From Acidobacteriota bacterium (GTDB taxonomy: Bacteria > Acidobacteriota > Vicinamibacteria > Marinacidobacterales > Marinacidobacteraceae), in contig JAJEFG010000071.1 in NCBI GenBank assembly GCA_022820545.1, forward strand, positions 27,504-91,503: a stretch of 64,000 nucleotides of DNA, written 5' to 3'. The notes beneath the pieces are model-generated. The model saw only the letters and a list, made by a program, of their open reading frames with translations, searched no databases and was not told the origin of the DNA. Positions 33,859-43,060 of this stretch are shown piece after piece. Made by a program: the position numbers and the translations under genes. Numbering within the stretch: position 1 is the first letter of the stretch; every line of letters begins with the position of its first letter.

Positions 33859-34626
33859 ATGCGCCTCCTGGATCGCCGTCTCGGCGCGGTATTCGTCCTG
33901 GCGGCCGGTGTGGCAGGGAGTGCGCCGGCCCCCGGCCAGCAGGCCGGGAACCCGGAACGCCCCGCCATCCGGCTTTACGGAGTCGTGCAGCAGCGGGACG
34001 GAGGCGTCGCGCTCCTGCGGTTTGCCGAGGGAAGACCGCTGGCGCTCCGGGTCGGCGAGACCCATCGGGGATTCACGGTTGTGCGGGTACTCCCCGACGC
34101 CGTGGAACTGGACGCGCCCGACGGGCGGGTGCTCGAAGTGGGTCTTCCGGACATCGCGGTTCCGGCCGAGAGCGGGGAGCCTCCCGCGGCCGCGGAGATC
34201 CCGGTCGAGACTCGGGCTCCTGCCGAGATTCCGGCAGCTCCCGAAGCGGGAGCGCCGGAGCACCCGGGGGTCGATGCCCGGACCGCTCCGTCTCCGCGGG
34301 ACACGGAAGAGCGAACCTTCTCCCGGGATGACGTGCGGCTGCGGCTTCAGTCGGAACTCCCGCGAATCCTGTCGAGCGCCGTCGTCGCCCCGCGGGTGCT
34401 CGGGAACGAGGTCGTCGGGCTGGAACTCGTCGCCTTTCCGACGGACACCGTGCTCGGGGAAACCGGGCTGGTCCCCGGGGACGTGCTCCTGGCGGTCAAC
34501 GGCAGGGAGGTACGGGGGGCCGAATCGCTGGCCGTGCTCGTGCAGCGGTTTCAGACCGCCAGCCAGGTCGAACTCACCGTCGATCGCGACGGAGAGGTCT
34601 TTCCCCTCCGGTACCGGATCGAATAG
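33859..34626 (+). CDS. GspC-like PDZ-domain exported protein
   Basis: 255 residues. A signal or anchor (LGAVFVLAAGVAGSAPAPGQ) is followed by a small beta domain (IRLYGVVQQRDGGVALLRF, then LRVGETHRGFTVVRVLPD) resembling the homology region of type II secretion protein GspC. After a Pro/Ala/Glu-rich linker comes a PDZ domain (VVGLELVAFPTDTVLGETGL, GDVLLAVNGREVRGAESL). No other gsp gene is in the window, so it may be an orphan or act with a system elsewhere. No co-directional neighbour. Confidence 0.65.
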   Translation: MRLLDRRLGAVFVLAAGVAGSAPAPGQQAGNPERPAIRLYGVVQQRDGGVALLRFAEGRPLALRVGETHRGFTVVRVLPDAVELDAPDGRVLEVGLPDIAVPAESGEPPAAAEIPVETRAPAEIPAAPEAGAPEHPGVDARTAPSPRDTEERTFSRDDVRLRLQSELPRILSSAVVAPRVLGNEVVGLELVAFPTDTVLGETGLVPGDVLLAVNGREVRGAESLAVLVQRFQTASQVELTVDRDGEVFPLRYRIE

Positions 34627-34665
34627 CCGAACCTCCCCCGAGCGTCCCGCGGAAATCGCGGGCTG

Positions 34666-35079
34666 CTAGCGACGAGTGGGGGCGCCGGGGCCGGGCGGCT
34701 GCAGCAACACGACGACCTCACCCGGCTCGACCAGGTGGTGGTAGGTCTTCGCGTGGACTTCGAAAGCGGCGGGATCCTGCCGCAGTGCCGTGATGGAGTC
34801 CTCGAGCGCGGCGGCCTCCTGGCCGAGCCGCTCGACTTCGGCCGCCAATTCGGCCCGTCGCCGTCCCTGCTCGTCCAGCGCTTCGAGACCGCTCACCCCG
34901 ACGGCGGCGGCGGCGACCGCGATCAGCACGATCACCACGACCGGCGCCGCGCGCTCGGTGAGTGCGGCCAGGACGCGCCCCCACTCGGCGCCCCTGCGAA
35001 GGGCTCGTCCCCCGAGGCCACCGAGCTTCTGGCGCAGGCTCCCCAGGAGGGAAGCGACCGCCTCAAGCGAGAACTTCAT
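34666..35079 (-). CDS. FtsB/DivIC-family septum formation initiator
   Basis: 137 residues. One transmembrane helix (APVVVIVLIAVAAAAVGVSG) follows a ~45-residue cytoplasmic part, then a coiled coil (LAAEVERLGQEAAALEDSIT) and the family-typical end LRQDPAAFEVHAKTYHHLV, followed by EPGEVVVLL. FtsB/DivIC proteins join FtsL/FtsQ in the divisome. It is encoded 78 bp downstream of valS on the same strand. Confidence 0.78.
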   Translation of the reverse strand: MKFSLEAVASLLGSLRQKLGGLGGRALRRGAEWGRVLAALTERAAPVVVIVLIAVAAAAVGVSGLEALDEQGRRRAELAAEVERLGQEAAALEDSITALRQDPAAFEVHAKTYHHLVEPGEVVVLLQPPGPGAPTRR

Positions 35080-35157
35080 GGATCCAGCAGGGATTCTCCA
35101 CAGGCTGCTGGACCTGAATTGTATGTGGAACTGCGGTTCTGCCGGTGTCCGTCCCGG

Positions 35158-38058
35158 TCAACGCCCGCCGCCGAGCTGCCCGGCAAGCTCCCGGAGCCGC
35201 TCGGTCTGATCTTCCAGCGAGGCCAGCCTTCCGCGCGCCTGGTCCACTACGGCGGGATCCGCGCCAGCGAGAAAACCGGGGTTCGACAACCGTTTTCGGG
35301 TGCTTTCGCGCTCCTTGCCCAGACGCCCGAGTTGTCGCTCGACGCGTTGGCGCAGCGCTTCCAGATCGACGGCTTCCCCCAGGGTCGTGTGCGCCTCGAA
35401 GGCCGGGTCCACGATGGAAACCCTGCCGGCGTCGGTCTCCGGACCGGGCGGGAGCGGAGTGTCACCGGGGGATGCGACCGAGACGGAAGCGAGCCGGGCC
35501 AGCGAGGCGACGGGTTCCCGGCACTCCGCCAGGAGGGCGCCGAACCCGGCAAGACGGCGCGATTCCTCGACCTGGACCCGAAGTCGCAGATCGGGCGGCA
35601 GTCCCGCGTCGGCGCGGAGTTTGCGGACGCCGCTCACCAGCCGCTGCAGAGCCTCGAAGCGCTCTTCGAGCTTCCGGTCGCGCCTTCCCGTCCCGTGCGG
35701 GAATGCCGAGCGGGTCAGGAGATCCGCCGCCGGCCGTCCCCCGTTCCACAGGTCCTTCTCGTCCATGGCCAGCCGGAGCCGGGCGAAGAGGTGTTCCGTC
35801 ACGAAGGGGGTCACGGGATGCAGCAGATGCAGGGTGTCGTTCAGGACGCTCCCCAGGGTGGCCGCGGTCCGCCGCGCCGCCTCCGGTCCGGAGCGGAGCC
35901 GCACCTTGGCCAACTCGACGTACCAGTCACAGAAATCATTCCAGACGAACCGGTAGAGGAGGGCGCCCACTGCCGCGAAATCGAAGCGGTCCAGAGCTCC
36001 CGAGACCTCGCTGGCGCAGGCGTTCGCCCGGGAGACGATCCAGCGGTCTTCGGCCTGTGGCTCTCCCATCGGGCCTTCGTCCTCGACGTCGTCCAGCGCA
36101 ATGAGCGCGAAGCGGGACGCGTTCCAGAGCTTGGTGAGGAATCGGCGGCCGATTTCGTGGAACTTCGACAGCGAGAGACGCATCTCCTGTCCTTCGGAGC
36201 AGAGCCGGACCAGGGTGAAACGCAGGGCGTCGGCGCCCACTCCCTCGAAACCGTCGGGGAAGTTCCGTTCCACCCGGCGGAGCAGTTCCTTCATGTTGGT
36301 GGGGCGCGCTTCCTCCACCGGCCGCTTGAGTTCCGCCAGGGTCGCCCCGTCGATCACCGCCAGCGGATCGACCCCGTTTCCCTTGCTCTTGCTCATGACG
36401 GCGCCGCGCTCGTCGAGCACCGTGGGATGGATGTAGACGTCGCGGTAGGGAAGCCGGTCCGTCATCTCGATCCCGGCGAAGTTCATCCGCGCGACCCAGA
36501 AGAAGAGGATTCCCTTGTCGGTGGAGAGCACCGAGGTCGGGAAGTAGCGGGCGAGGTCGGGTGTCTCATCCGGCCATCCCAGGGTGCTCATCGGCCAGAG
36601 CCAGGAACTGAACCAGGTGTCGAGCACGTCTTCGTCCTGGCGCCAGGCGCCCGGGTCGGCGAGCACCTCGGCGGGCGTTTCGACTCCGACGGCGACTTCA
36701 CCGGTCTCCCGGTGATGCCACGCCGGGATGCGGTGTCCCCACCAGATCTGCCGGCTGATGGTCCAGTCCCGGATCTCGATGAGCCAGCGCGCGTACACCT
36801 GCTCCCAGCGGGCCGGATGGAACCGGAGTTCGCCCTCGCGCACTTTCTCCCATCCCCCCTCTCCCTTTTCGAAGCCGCTGCGGCGGAGCGCCCGGTCCGC
36901 GAGCGGCCGCATGCGGACGAACCACTGGTCGGAGAGGCGGTACTCGATCGGAGCCCCGGAACGCTGCGCGCGGCCCAGCGGCACCTGGTGGGGGGTCACC
37001 GCCTCGAGCAGACCGGCGGCTTCCAGGGCGGCGACGGCCTCGCGGCGCGCCTCGTACCGGTCGAGCCCGCGGAACGCCTCCGGCGCCTGATCGTTCAGGG
37101 TCGCGTCCTCGTTCATCACGTTCAGAGGCTCGAGGCCGTGCCGCTCGCCGATCTCGAAGTCGTGCGGATCGTGGGCGGGAGTGATCTTCAGGCAGCCGGT
37201 TCCGAACTCCCGTTCCACTCCGGAGTCGGCGATGACCGGAATCGTGCGGCCGGTAAGCGGAAGCTGGACCCTGCGGCCGATGAACTCGCGGTAGCGGGGG
37301 TCCTCGGGATGGACGGCAACGGCGACGTCCCCGAAGAGCGTCTCCGGCCGGGTGGTGGCGACCGTGAGGCGTCGGCCGGGAGCGTCGGCGAGCGGATAGT
37401 GGATGCTCCACAGGTGCCCCGGTTCTCCCTCGGGCGCCGTCTCGACCTCGTCGTCGGAGAGCGCGGTCCGGTCCACCGGGCACCAGTTGACCACCCGTTT
37501 GCCCCGATAGATCAGCCCACGGTCATAGAGCGCCTTGAAGACCGTCCGCACCGCGCGCGAAAGCCCCTCGTCCATCGTAAAGCGGGTGCGGCGGAAGTCG
37601 CAGGAACACCCGAGCTTGCGCAGTTGTTCCAGGATGACTCCCCCGAACTCTTCCCGCCATTCCCACACCCGATCGATGAAGGCGTCGCGTCCCAGCTCCC
37701 GGTAGTCGACGCCCCGGGCGTCGAGGTGTTTGCGGACCACGGTCTGGGTGGAGATGCCCGCGTGGTCGGTTCCCGGCACCCACAGGGCGTCCCGCCCTTC
37801 CATCCGCCGGTACCGGACGAGCACATCCTGAATGGTGTTGTTGAGCGCGTGCCCCATGTGGAGCCGGCCCGTGATGTTGGGAGGCGGGATGACGATGGTG
37901 AACGGTTCCCGCTCCGGATCACCGCCCGGCCGCAGCCGTCCGCCGGCGTCCACCTCCGTCTCGAAGGCCCGCGCGGTTTCCCACCGGTCCCAGCCCTCTG
38001 CTTCGACGGCCGCCGGGTCGAGGCGGGTTGCGAGGGTGTCCGCCGGGCCGGTGCTCAT
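35158..38058 (-). CDS. valS: Valyl-tRNA synthetase
   Basis: 966 residues, class I. The HIGH-type motif is HMGH in PPPNITGRLHMGHALNNTI (about residue 60-70) and KMSKS appears as MSKSKGNGVDPL. The editing domain has VATTRPETLFGD and a C-terminal coiled-coil arm (LRQRVERQLGRLGKERESTR) is present, as in bacterial ValRS. It charges tRNA-Val and hydrolyses mischarged threonine. It lies 19 bp after metK, so the two are likely co-transcribed. Confidence 0.96.
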   Translation of the reverse strand: MSTGPADTLATRLDPAAVEAEGWDRWETARAFETEVDAGGRLRPGGDPEREPFTIVIPPPNITGRLHMGHALNNTIQDVLVRYRRMEGRDALWVPGTDHAGISTQTVVRKHLDARGVDYRELGRDAFIDRVWEWREEFGGVILEQLRKLGCSCDFRRTRFTMDEGLSRAVRTVFKALYDRGLIYRGKRVVNWCPVDRTALSDDEVETAPEGEPGHLWSIHYPLADAPGRRLTVATTRPETLFGDVAVAVHPEDPRYREFIGRRVQLPLTGRTIPVIADSGVEREFGTGCLKITPAHDPHDFEIGERHGLEPLNVMNEDATLNDQAPEAFRGLDRYEARREAVAALEAAGLLEAVTPHQVPLGRAQRSGAPIEYRLSDQWFVRMRPLADRALRRSGFEKGEGGWEKVREGELRFHPARWEQVYARWLIEIRDWTISRQIWWGHRIPAWHHRETGEVAVGVETPAEVLADPGAWRQDEDVLDTWFSSWLWPMSTLGWPDETPDLARYFPTSVLSTDKGILFFWVARMNFAGIEMTDRLPYRDVYIHPTVLDERGAVMSKSKGNGVDPLAVIDGATLAELKRPVEEARPTNMKELLRRVERNFPDGFEGVGADALRFTLVRLCSEGQEMRLSLSKFHEIGRRFLTKLWNASRFALIALDDVEDEGPMGEPQAEDRWIVSRANACASEVSGALDRFDFAAVGALLYRFVWNDFCDWYVELAKVRLRSGPEAARRTAATLGSVLNDTLHLLHPVTPFVTEHLFARLRLAMDEKDLWNGGRPAADLLTRSAFPHGTGRRDRKLEERFEALQRLVSGVRKLRADAGLPPDLRLRVQVEESRRLAGFGALLAECREPVASLARLASVSVASPGDTPLPPGPETDAGRVSIVDPAFEAHTTLGEAVDLEALRQRVERQLGRLGKERESTRKRLSNPGFLAGADPAVVDQARGRLASLEDQTERLRELAGQLGGGR

Positions 38059-38077
38059 TCCCGCCGCGAATTCGTGC

Positions 38078-39241
38078 CTACCGGCCGGCGGCGGCCACCA
38101 ATGCCTGTGCGCGCTCGGTGCTCTCCCAGGGGAACCCCGGGTCCTCGTGCCCGAAGTGGCCGCCCTTCGCGGTGTTTTCGTAGATGGGCCGGCGCAGGTC
38201 GAAGTGCGCGATGATCTCCGCGGGAGTCAACCCGAAGACCTCACGGACGGCGCGTTCGATGGCCGCGTCGTCCACCTTCCCGGTACCGAAGGTATCCACC
38301 CGGACCGAGACCGGCTCCGCGCGGCCGATCGCGTACGCGATCTGCACCTCGGCGCGGCGCGCGAGGTTCGCGGCGACGATGTTCTTGGCGATGCAGCGGG
38401 CCATGTAGGCCGCCGAGCGATCCACCTTCGTCGGGTCCTTGCCGGAAAAGGCGCCGCCTCCGTGGCGCGCCATCCCGCCGTAGGTGTCAACGATAATCTT
38501 CCGGCCCGTGAGTCCGCAGTCGGCCGCCGGGCCGCCCTCCACGAACTTGCCGGTCGGATTGACGAGGACCTGCGGCGAGCCGGCGCGGAATCCCTCCGGC
38601 AGCACCGGGAGCACCACCCGTTCCTCGATGTCGCGCACGACGCGGCCGGTAGCTTCTTCCGCGTGTTGGGAGGATGCGACGACCGTGGGAACCGAAACCG
38701 GGTTCCCGGCTCCGTTGTAGGCCACGGTGACCTGCGCCTTTCCGTCCGGGCCCAGATACGGGATGTCGCCGCTGGTGCGCGCCTCGGTCAGGCGCCTCGT
38801 GATCCGGTGCGCGAGCATGATGGGCAGCGGCATCAGCTCCGGCGTCTCGTCGCAGGCGAAGCCGAACATCATTCCCTGGTCTCCCGCGCCCCCCGAGTCC
38901 ACGCCCATCGCGATGTCCGCGGTCTGCCGGCCCATGTGGATCTGGACATCCACCGTGTCGGCGTCGAAGTCGTCGTTTCTTCCGGTGTATCCGATGCGCC
39001 GGATCGTCCGGCGCACCACGGTTTCGAGCTCCTCCGGCGAGGGTCCGCTCCGCGCCGTCGCTTCCCCCGCGATCACCGCGCGGCCGGCGGTGACGAGCGT
39101 CTCGCAGGCGACCCGGGCCAGGGGATCCCGCGTCAGGAACGTGTCGAGAACGGCGTCCGAAATCTGGTCCGCGACCTTGTCCGGATGGCCTTCGGTCACC
39201 GACTCCGAGGTAAAGAGCCGCAGGTCGCGGTGTTGTTGCAC
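38078..39241 (-). CDS. metK: S-adenosylmethionine synthetase
   Basis: 387 residues from GTG 39241, with GGAAGG a few bases upstream. It makes SAM from methionine and ATP. Family marks: [20 protein letters not shown] at the N-terminus, [17 protein letters not shown], the P-loop-like [19 protein letters not shown] and [13 protein letters not shown]. The frame runs open far upstream, but that is not coding. The 168-bp leader at 39242-39409 shows no riboswitch I can recognise. Confidence 0.96.
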   Translation of the reverse strand: MQQHRDLRLFTSESVTEGHPDKVADQISDAVLDTFLTRDPLARVACETLVTAGRAVIAGEATARSGPSPEELETVVRRTIRRIGYTGRNDDFDADTVDVQIHMGRQTADIAMGVDSGGAGDQGMMFGFACDETPELMPLPIMLAHRITRRLTEARTSGDIPYLGPDGKAQVTVAYNGAGNPVSVPTVVASSQHAEEATGRVVRDIEERVVLPVLPEGFRAGSPQVLVNPTGKFVEGGPAADCGLTGRKIIVDTYGGMARHGGGAFSGKDPTKVDRSAAYMARCIAKNIVAANLARRAEVQIAYAIGRAEPVSVRVDTFGTGKVDDAAIERAVREVFGLTPAEIIAHFDLRRPIYENTAKGGHFGHEDPGFPWESTERAQALVAAAGR

Positions 39242-39409
39242 GCTTACGGGACGCCTTCCTCGCTCTGGGGTCTTGACCGGTAGTGAGAGGCGATCTTCGC
39301 CGTCCGCCTCGGGATTCGATGCTCGGGAGAGCGCGATGATAGCAGCCGGATTCCAATCAGGATCCGGGGCTCCCGGTTGCCTCGTCATCGTGCGAACCGG
39401 GGAGAATCG

Positions 39410-40543
39410 GTGACGGCAGGCTCCCCCCGGCCCACCGCCGTCATCCTCCTGGCCGGACGGTCGCAGCGGACCTGGCCGCTGACCGCCGACTATCCGAAAC
39501 CGCTCCTGCCGCTGTGGGGCCGTCCGCTCACCGAGCGGGTACTCGAGCAGTTGCGCGGAGTCGTGGACACCGCGGTACTGGTGGTCGGGTACCAGAAGGA
39601 GCGCATCCTCGATCACTTCGGAACGCGCTACGCGGGCATCCGCCTCGTGCCCGTCGAGCAGGCGAGCGCCCGCGGGACCGCCGACGCGTTGCGGGTCGCG
39701 GCCGCCGCCGTCCGTGGACCGGTCCTCGTTCTCAACGGAGACGACTTCTACCACCACGACGACCTCGCGCGGGTGAGCGAGCACCCGACGGCGATTCTCT
39801 GCAAGGAGGCCAGCGACCCCTGGAACCGGGCGACGGTCACCGTCACGGAAGGCGACTGGCTGGTGGACGTCCAGGAAAAGCCTCCGGCGGCCCGGCCCTG
39901 GGAACTGAGCAGCGTGGGCGCCTATTCGCTGCGGCGGGAAGACCTCGAGCACCTCGGAGAAGTCCGGGAGAGTGTGCGCGGCGAGCTCGAACTTCCGGAC
40001 CTCATTCGAATCCTGGCGCGCTCTTCCGGGGTGCGTGCGGTGCGCGCCCGGCGTCCCTGGATCCCGCTGACCTACCCGTGGGACGTCATCGGACGCATCG
40101 TTCCCCTCTTCGGCGGAGACCCACCGGGGCAAGGGGCCCGGGCGCTCGGATTCGAGACCAGCACGGGCGAGATGGGAGAAGGGGCCGTCTTCGTCGGCGA
40201 AGGAGCATCGGTTCACCCCGAAGCGCGTTTGGTGGGACCGGTGGAGCTCGGCGCCGGCGTCCGGATCGCCGCCGGCGCGGAGGTGGAACGGGCGGTCCTG
40301 ATGGAAGGGGCGAGCGTGGGCGCCGGAGCGACCGTCCGGGACAGCGTGCTCGGCCGCGGCGCCTCGATCGGAGCAGGCGCACGTCTCCTGTCGGGTCCGG
40401 TCGAGCGGATCCAGGTGCTGGAACACACGGCGCGCGTGGGCGTGCCGGTCGTCGGTGCCTGTCTGGGAGCGGGCGCCAGCGTCGCCGCCGGCGCCGAGAC
40501 GCCTCCGGGCACCCTGCTGGGCCCGGCGGAGCGGTTCGGCTAA
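39410..40543 (+). CDS. Sugar-phosphate nucleotidyltransferase with left-handed beta-helix domain
   Basis: 377 residues from GTG 39410, with GGGGAG upstream. The N-terminal domain (about 1-230) is NTP_transferase-like: [20 protein letters not shown] (the usual GxGxR reads GRSQR), KPLLPL and [14 protein letters not shown]. The C-terminal ~110 residues are hexapeptide repeats ([18 protein letters not shown]) forming a beta-helix, as in GlmU or archaeal bifunctional enzymes. It probably activates a sugar-1-phosphate for cell-wall or glycan synthesis; the sugar is unknown. It stands alone between divergent metK and convergent lptFG. Confidence 0.78.
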   Translation: MTAGSPRPTAVILLAGRSQRTWPLTADYPKPLLPLWGRPLTERVLEQLRGVVDTAVLVVGYQKERILDHFGTRYAGIRLVPVEQASARGTADALRVAAAAVRGPVLVLNGDDFYHHDDLARVSEHPTAILCKEASDPWNRATVTVTEGDWLVDVQEKPPAARPWELSSVGAYSLRREDLEHLGEVRESVRGELELPDLIRILARSSGVRAVRARRPWIPLTYPWDVIGRIVPLFGGDPPGQGARALGFETSTGEMGEGAVFVGEGASVHPEARLVGPVELGAGVRIAAGAEVERAVLMEGASVGAGATVRDSVLGRGASIGAGARLLSGPVERIQVLEHTARVGVPVVGACLGAGASVAAGAETPPGTLLGPAERFG

Positions 40544-40558
40544 CGACGTTCCAGCGCG

Positions 40559-42829
40559 CTAGCGGCGCTGCAGCAGCAGGAAAACGGAAGCGAGCCCGAA
40601 GAAGAGGTTCGGCGACCACGCCGCGAGGACCGGGTCGAGCAGCTCCGCGTTCCCGATGGAACGGAAGAACTGGGTGGCCACCAGATAGACGATCGCGATC
40701 GCGAAGGCGATGGCGGCGCTCGCCCAGGCGCTTTGATTCGTTCTCCGGAAGGCGAACGGGAGCCCGATGAGCACCGTGACCAGCGATGCGAAGGGCAGGG
40801 CGGTCTTGGTCTCCAGAGCTACGTGGAGCACCGGATCGCGGTGACCCGCCGCCTCGATCGTCTCGATGCGTTCCTCCAGGTCGCGGTAGGGAAGATGGTC
40901 GGTCGCCAGGTCCTCCCGGAGAAGCGCCTCGGGTACGGAAACGTCCGGAATCGTCTGTACGGCGAACGGTTCGGCGGCGCGGCCGCGGTGGAGGTCGCGC
41001 TCCCAGCCACCGATCCCGGTCCAGCTCGCCTCCGCCTCCGACCAGTGGGCGGAAGCCGCGTAGCTGCGGGCTGCAAGCGACGCGCTGTCCGGGCTGAGCC
41101 GGAACACCGACAGTCCGCTGAGGACCACGTTGTCCGCGTCGAACTCATCGTAGTGGTAGATCTGTCCCTCGGGTCCCATTCCCCAGTGCCGTTCCAGCGG
41201 ATTGACGGTGCGCCGGGCTTCGCCCCGGATGCGGGCGCCCGTGTCCTCGGCTTCGGGCGCCGTTTCGGGTATCAGCCGTTCCTGCAGCCCGAAGCCCGCG
41301 CCGCTCACGAGCAGTCCGGTGGCGAGCGCCGGGACCACGAGGCGTGCGCGGCTGACCCCCCCGGCGAGGAACGCCGTCACTTCGTTGTGACGGCTCAGGA
41401 GCCCGAAGGTCACGAGCGTCGCGGTGAGGGTCGCGAGCGGCAACATCTGGGCCGTGAACGCGGGAATCGAGAGACCCAGGTAGCGAAGCACGGTGGACGC
41501 GGCGATGTCCCGCTCGAAGGCGTCCCCGATCACGGCGTTCAGCAGGCCGATCATTTCCCAGGACAGGAGCGCCGCCAGCGCCAGGAAAAGAAACGTGAGG
41601 TAGCGGGCCACGACGTACCGGTCCAGGATCGTGGGCAGGCCGGGCGGACGCCACCGGCGCACGGCCGAACGGCGCCGGGGGACCAGGCGCCACAGCCGGC
41701 CGAGGAAGCGACCGGCCGCCTCCAGCGGGTGCAGCTCCCGGGAAGCGAGGGCCAGCAGGACGATGCCGGCGGCCACCGTCGCGATGTTGGCTCCCCACAT
41801 GGCGATCCAGGGAGACAGCTCTCCCGCCCCGGCAAGCTGTTCGCCAAACGCGTTCGGCGCGTACCAGGCGAGGATCACGAGGATTGCCACGGCGAACGAT
41901 CCGGCGCGCGTCGGTCCCGCCGACGGCCGGATCCCGATGCCCAGGCCGAGCAGTCCGAAGGCGAGACAGGCGAAGGGAAAGGCGAACTTCTTGTGAATCT
42001 CGACCAGGTAGATCGGGTGGTCGGTGCCTTCGTAGGCGGCCACGAGATCGGGCAGCAGCATGGCCCGGGCGCTGTGGCTGACGCTCGGGGTCTCCGGGCC
42101 GAACACCTCCTCGGCGTCGAGCGGCAGGCGGATCCGTTCCGCGCGCTGAATCCGGTACCGGCCCGGATCGTCGAGCCCGGCATTGTGGACTTCCACATCG
42201 GTGAGTTCGAGAAACGCCAGCCGCTCTTCGGCGACCGTCACCAGCCGTCCACGGTCCGCGACGAAGATGGTCGGCTCGTCGGCGCGCGCCGTGTCGGCGA
42301 GAAAGACGCGCCTCCAGCCGTCCTCGCCCGGAGGCACGGCCCCCACGAGCAGGACCCGGCCGTCGAGGAGTTCGTCATAGAACATGCGCGGTTCGATCTC
42401 GGTGCGCAGCCGGGAACTCAGCAGTTCGTCTCTCAGTTCGACGAACTGCTGGTTCGCCGGCGGTACGACGCCCAGCATCAACCACAGGCACAGACCGAAG
42501 GTGGCCCCCGCCGCGGTCCCGATCGGAACGAGGAGACGCCAGGGAGAGATCCCGCCGGCCCGCATCGCGATCAGCTCGTGTCCGCTGGAGAGCCGGTTCA
42601 GCGCCAGCAGGATTCCGAGCAGCAGCGCACTCGGGACGGCGACGGCAAGGAGCGCCGGGATCAGTTGGGCGAAGGCCAGCCCTACCGTTTCCGGGTTCGC
42701 TCCCTGGGTGACGATCAGCTCGATGTTGACGATCAATTCGTTCAGCAGCAGCGCGAACAGGAAGACCGCGGTCCCGAGGAATACGCCGGGGGCGATGAGC
42801 CGGACGATGTAGCGGCTGAGGAGACCCAC
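40559..42829 (-). CDS. Fused LptF-LptG lipopolysaccharide exporter permease
   Basis: About 756 residues from GTG 42829, chosen because LptF proteins begin near LLSRYIVRL; ATG 42898 would add 23 residues. Two YjgP/YjgQ units are joined. The first (about 1-370) has RYIVRLIAPGVFLGT, NRLSSGHELIAMRAGG and a periplasmic beta-jellyroll; the second (about 395-756) starts ILDRYVVARYLTFLF and has SRHNEVTAFLAGGVS. Normally LptF and LptG are separate subunits around the LptB2 ATPase, moving LPS toward the outer membrane. One chain here supplies both halves. Confidence 0.85.
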   Translation of the reverse strand: MGLLSRYIVRLIAPGVFLGTAVFLFALLLNELIVNIELIVTQGANPETVGLAFAQLIPALLAVAVPSALLLGILLALNRLSSGHELIAMRAGGISPWRLLVPIGTAAGATFGLCLWLMLGVVPPANQQFVELRDELLSSRLRTEIEPRMFYDELLDGRVLLVGAVPPGEDGWRRVFLADTARADEPTIFVADRGRLVTVAEERLAFLELTDVEVHNAGLDDPGRYRIQRAERIRLPLDAEEVFGPETPSVSHSARAMLLPDLVAAYEGTDHPIYLVEIHKKFAFPFACLAFGLLGLGIGIRPSAGPTRAGSFAVAILVILAWYAPNAFGEQLAGAGELSPWIAMWGANIATVAAGIVLLALASRELHPLEAAGRFLGRLWRLVPRRRSAVRRWRPPGLPTILDRYVVARYLTFLFLALAALLSWEMIGLLNAVIGDAFERDIAASTVLRYLGLSIPAFTAQMLPLATLTATLVTFGLLSRHNEVTAFLAGGVSRARLVVPALATGLLVSGAGFGLQERLIPETAPEAEDTGARIRGEARRTVNPLERHWGMGPEGQIYHYDEFDADNVVLSGLSVFRLSPDSASLAARSYAASAHWSEAEASWTGIGGWERDLHRGRAAEPFAVQTIPDVSVPEALLREDLATDHLPYRDLEERIETIEAAGHRDPVLHVALETKTALPFASLVTVLIGLPFAFRRTNQSAWASAAIAFAIAIVYLVATQFFRSIGNAELLDPVLAAWSPNLFFGLASVFLLLQRR

Positions 42830-42939
42830 GGCGGCGATCCCCGCATTGTAGGAGCCGGCGGCCCCATAACGGCGGTTGGCAGGCCCGCGGGACTGCATTC
42901 GGGAGGGAGGGCTCCCGGCCCCGATCCCGGATCGCCGAC

Positions 42940-42987
42940 CCACCGTATCTTGGGGGTGCACTGCCCTCGAAACACAACATGTTGTGG
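42940..42987. promoter_or_regulatory. Second pair of NrdR-like boxes, in the lptFG/smc gap
   Basis: CCACCGTATCTTGGGG (42940-42955) and the near-perfect palindrome ACACAACATGTTGTGG (42972-42987) start exactly 32 bp apart, the same phasing as the nrdJ pair. The right box differs from the first nrdJ box in only two positions; the left box is weaker. The right box covers the -35 of the likely smc promoter. Regulation by NrdR or a related repressor is inference. Confidence 0.5.
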
Positions 42988-43011
42988 GCGGGCCCGCTGA
43001 CGGCGTAGAAT
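42982..43011 (+). promoter_or_regulatory. Likely sigma-70-type promoter of smc
   Basis: TTGTGG (42982-42987), an 18-bp spacer and TAGAAT (43006-43011) read as -35 and -10 elements 50 bp before the smc start. The -35 lies inside the right NrdR-like box, a position suited to repression. Confidence 0.5.
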
Positions 43012-43060
43012 ACGCTCGGGTTCGGCAGCGCCCCAGCCACAACCTTCAGGTGACCAGCGA

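Noticed and set aside
39242..39409. Possible SAM riboswitch in the metK leader
   Set aside because: No kink-turn, pseudoknot or conserved SAM-I/II/IV core could be recognised by eye.
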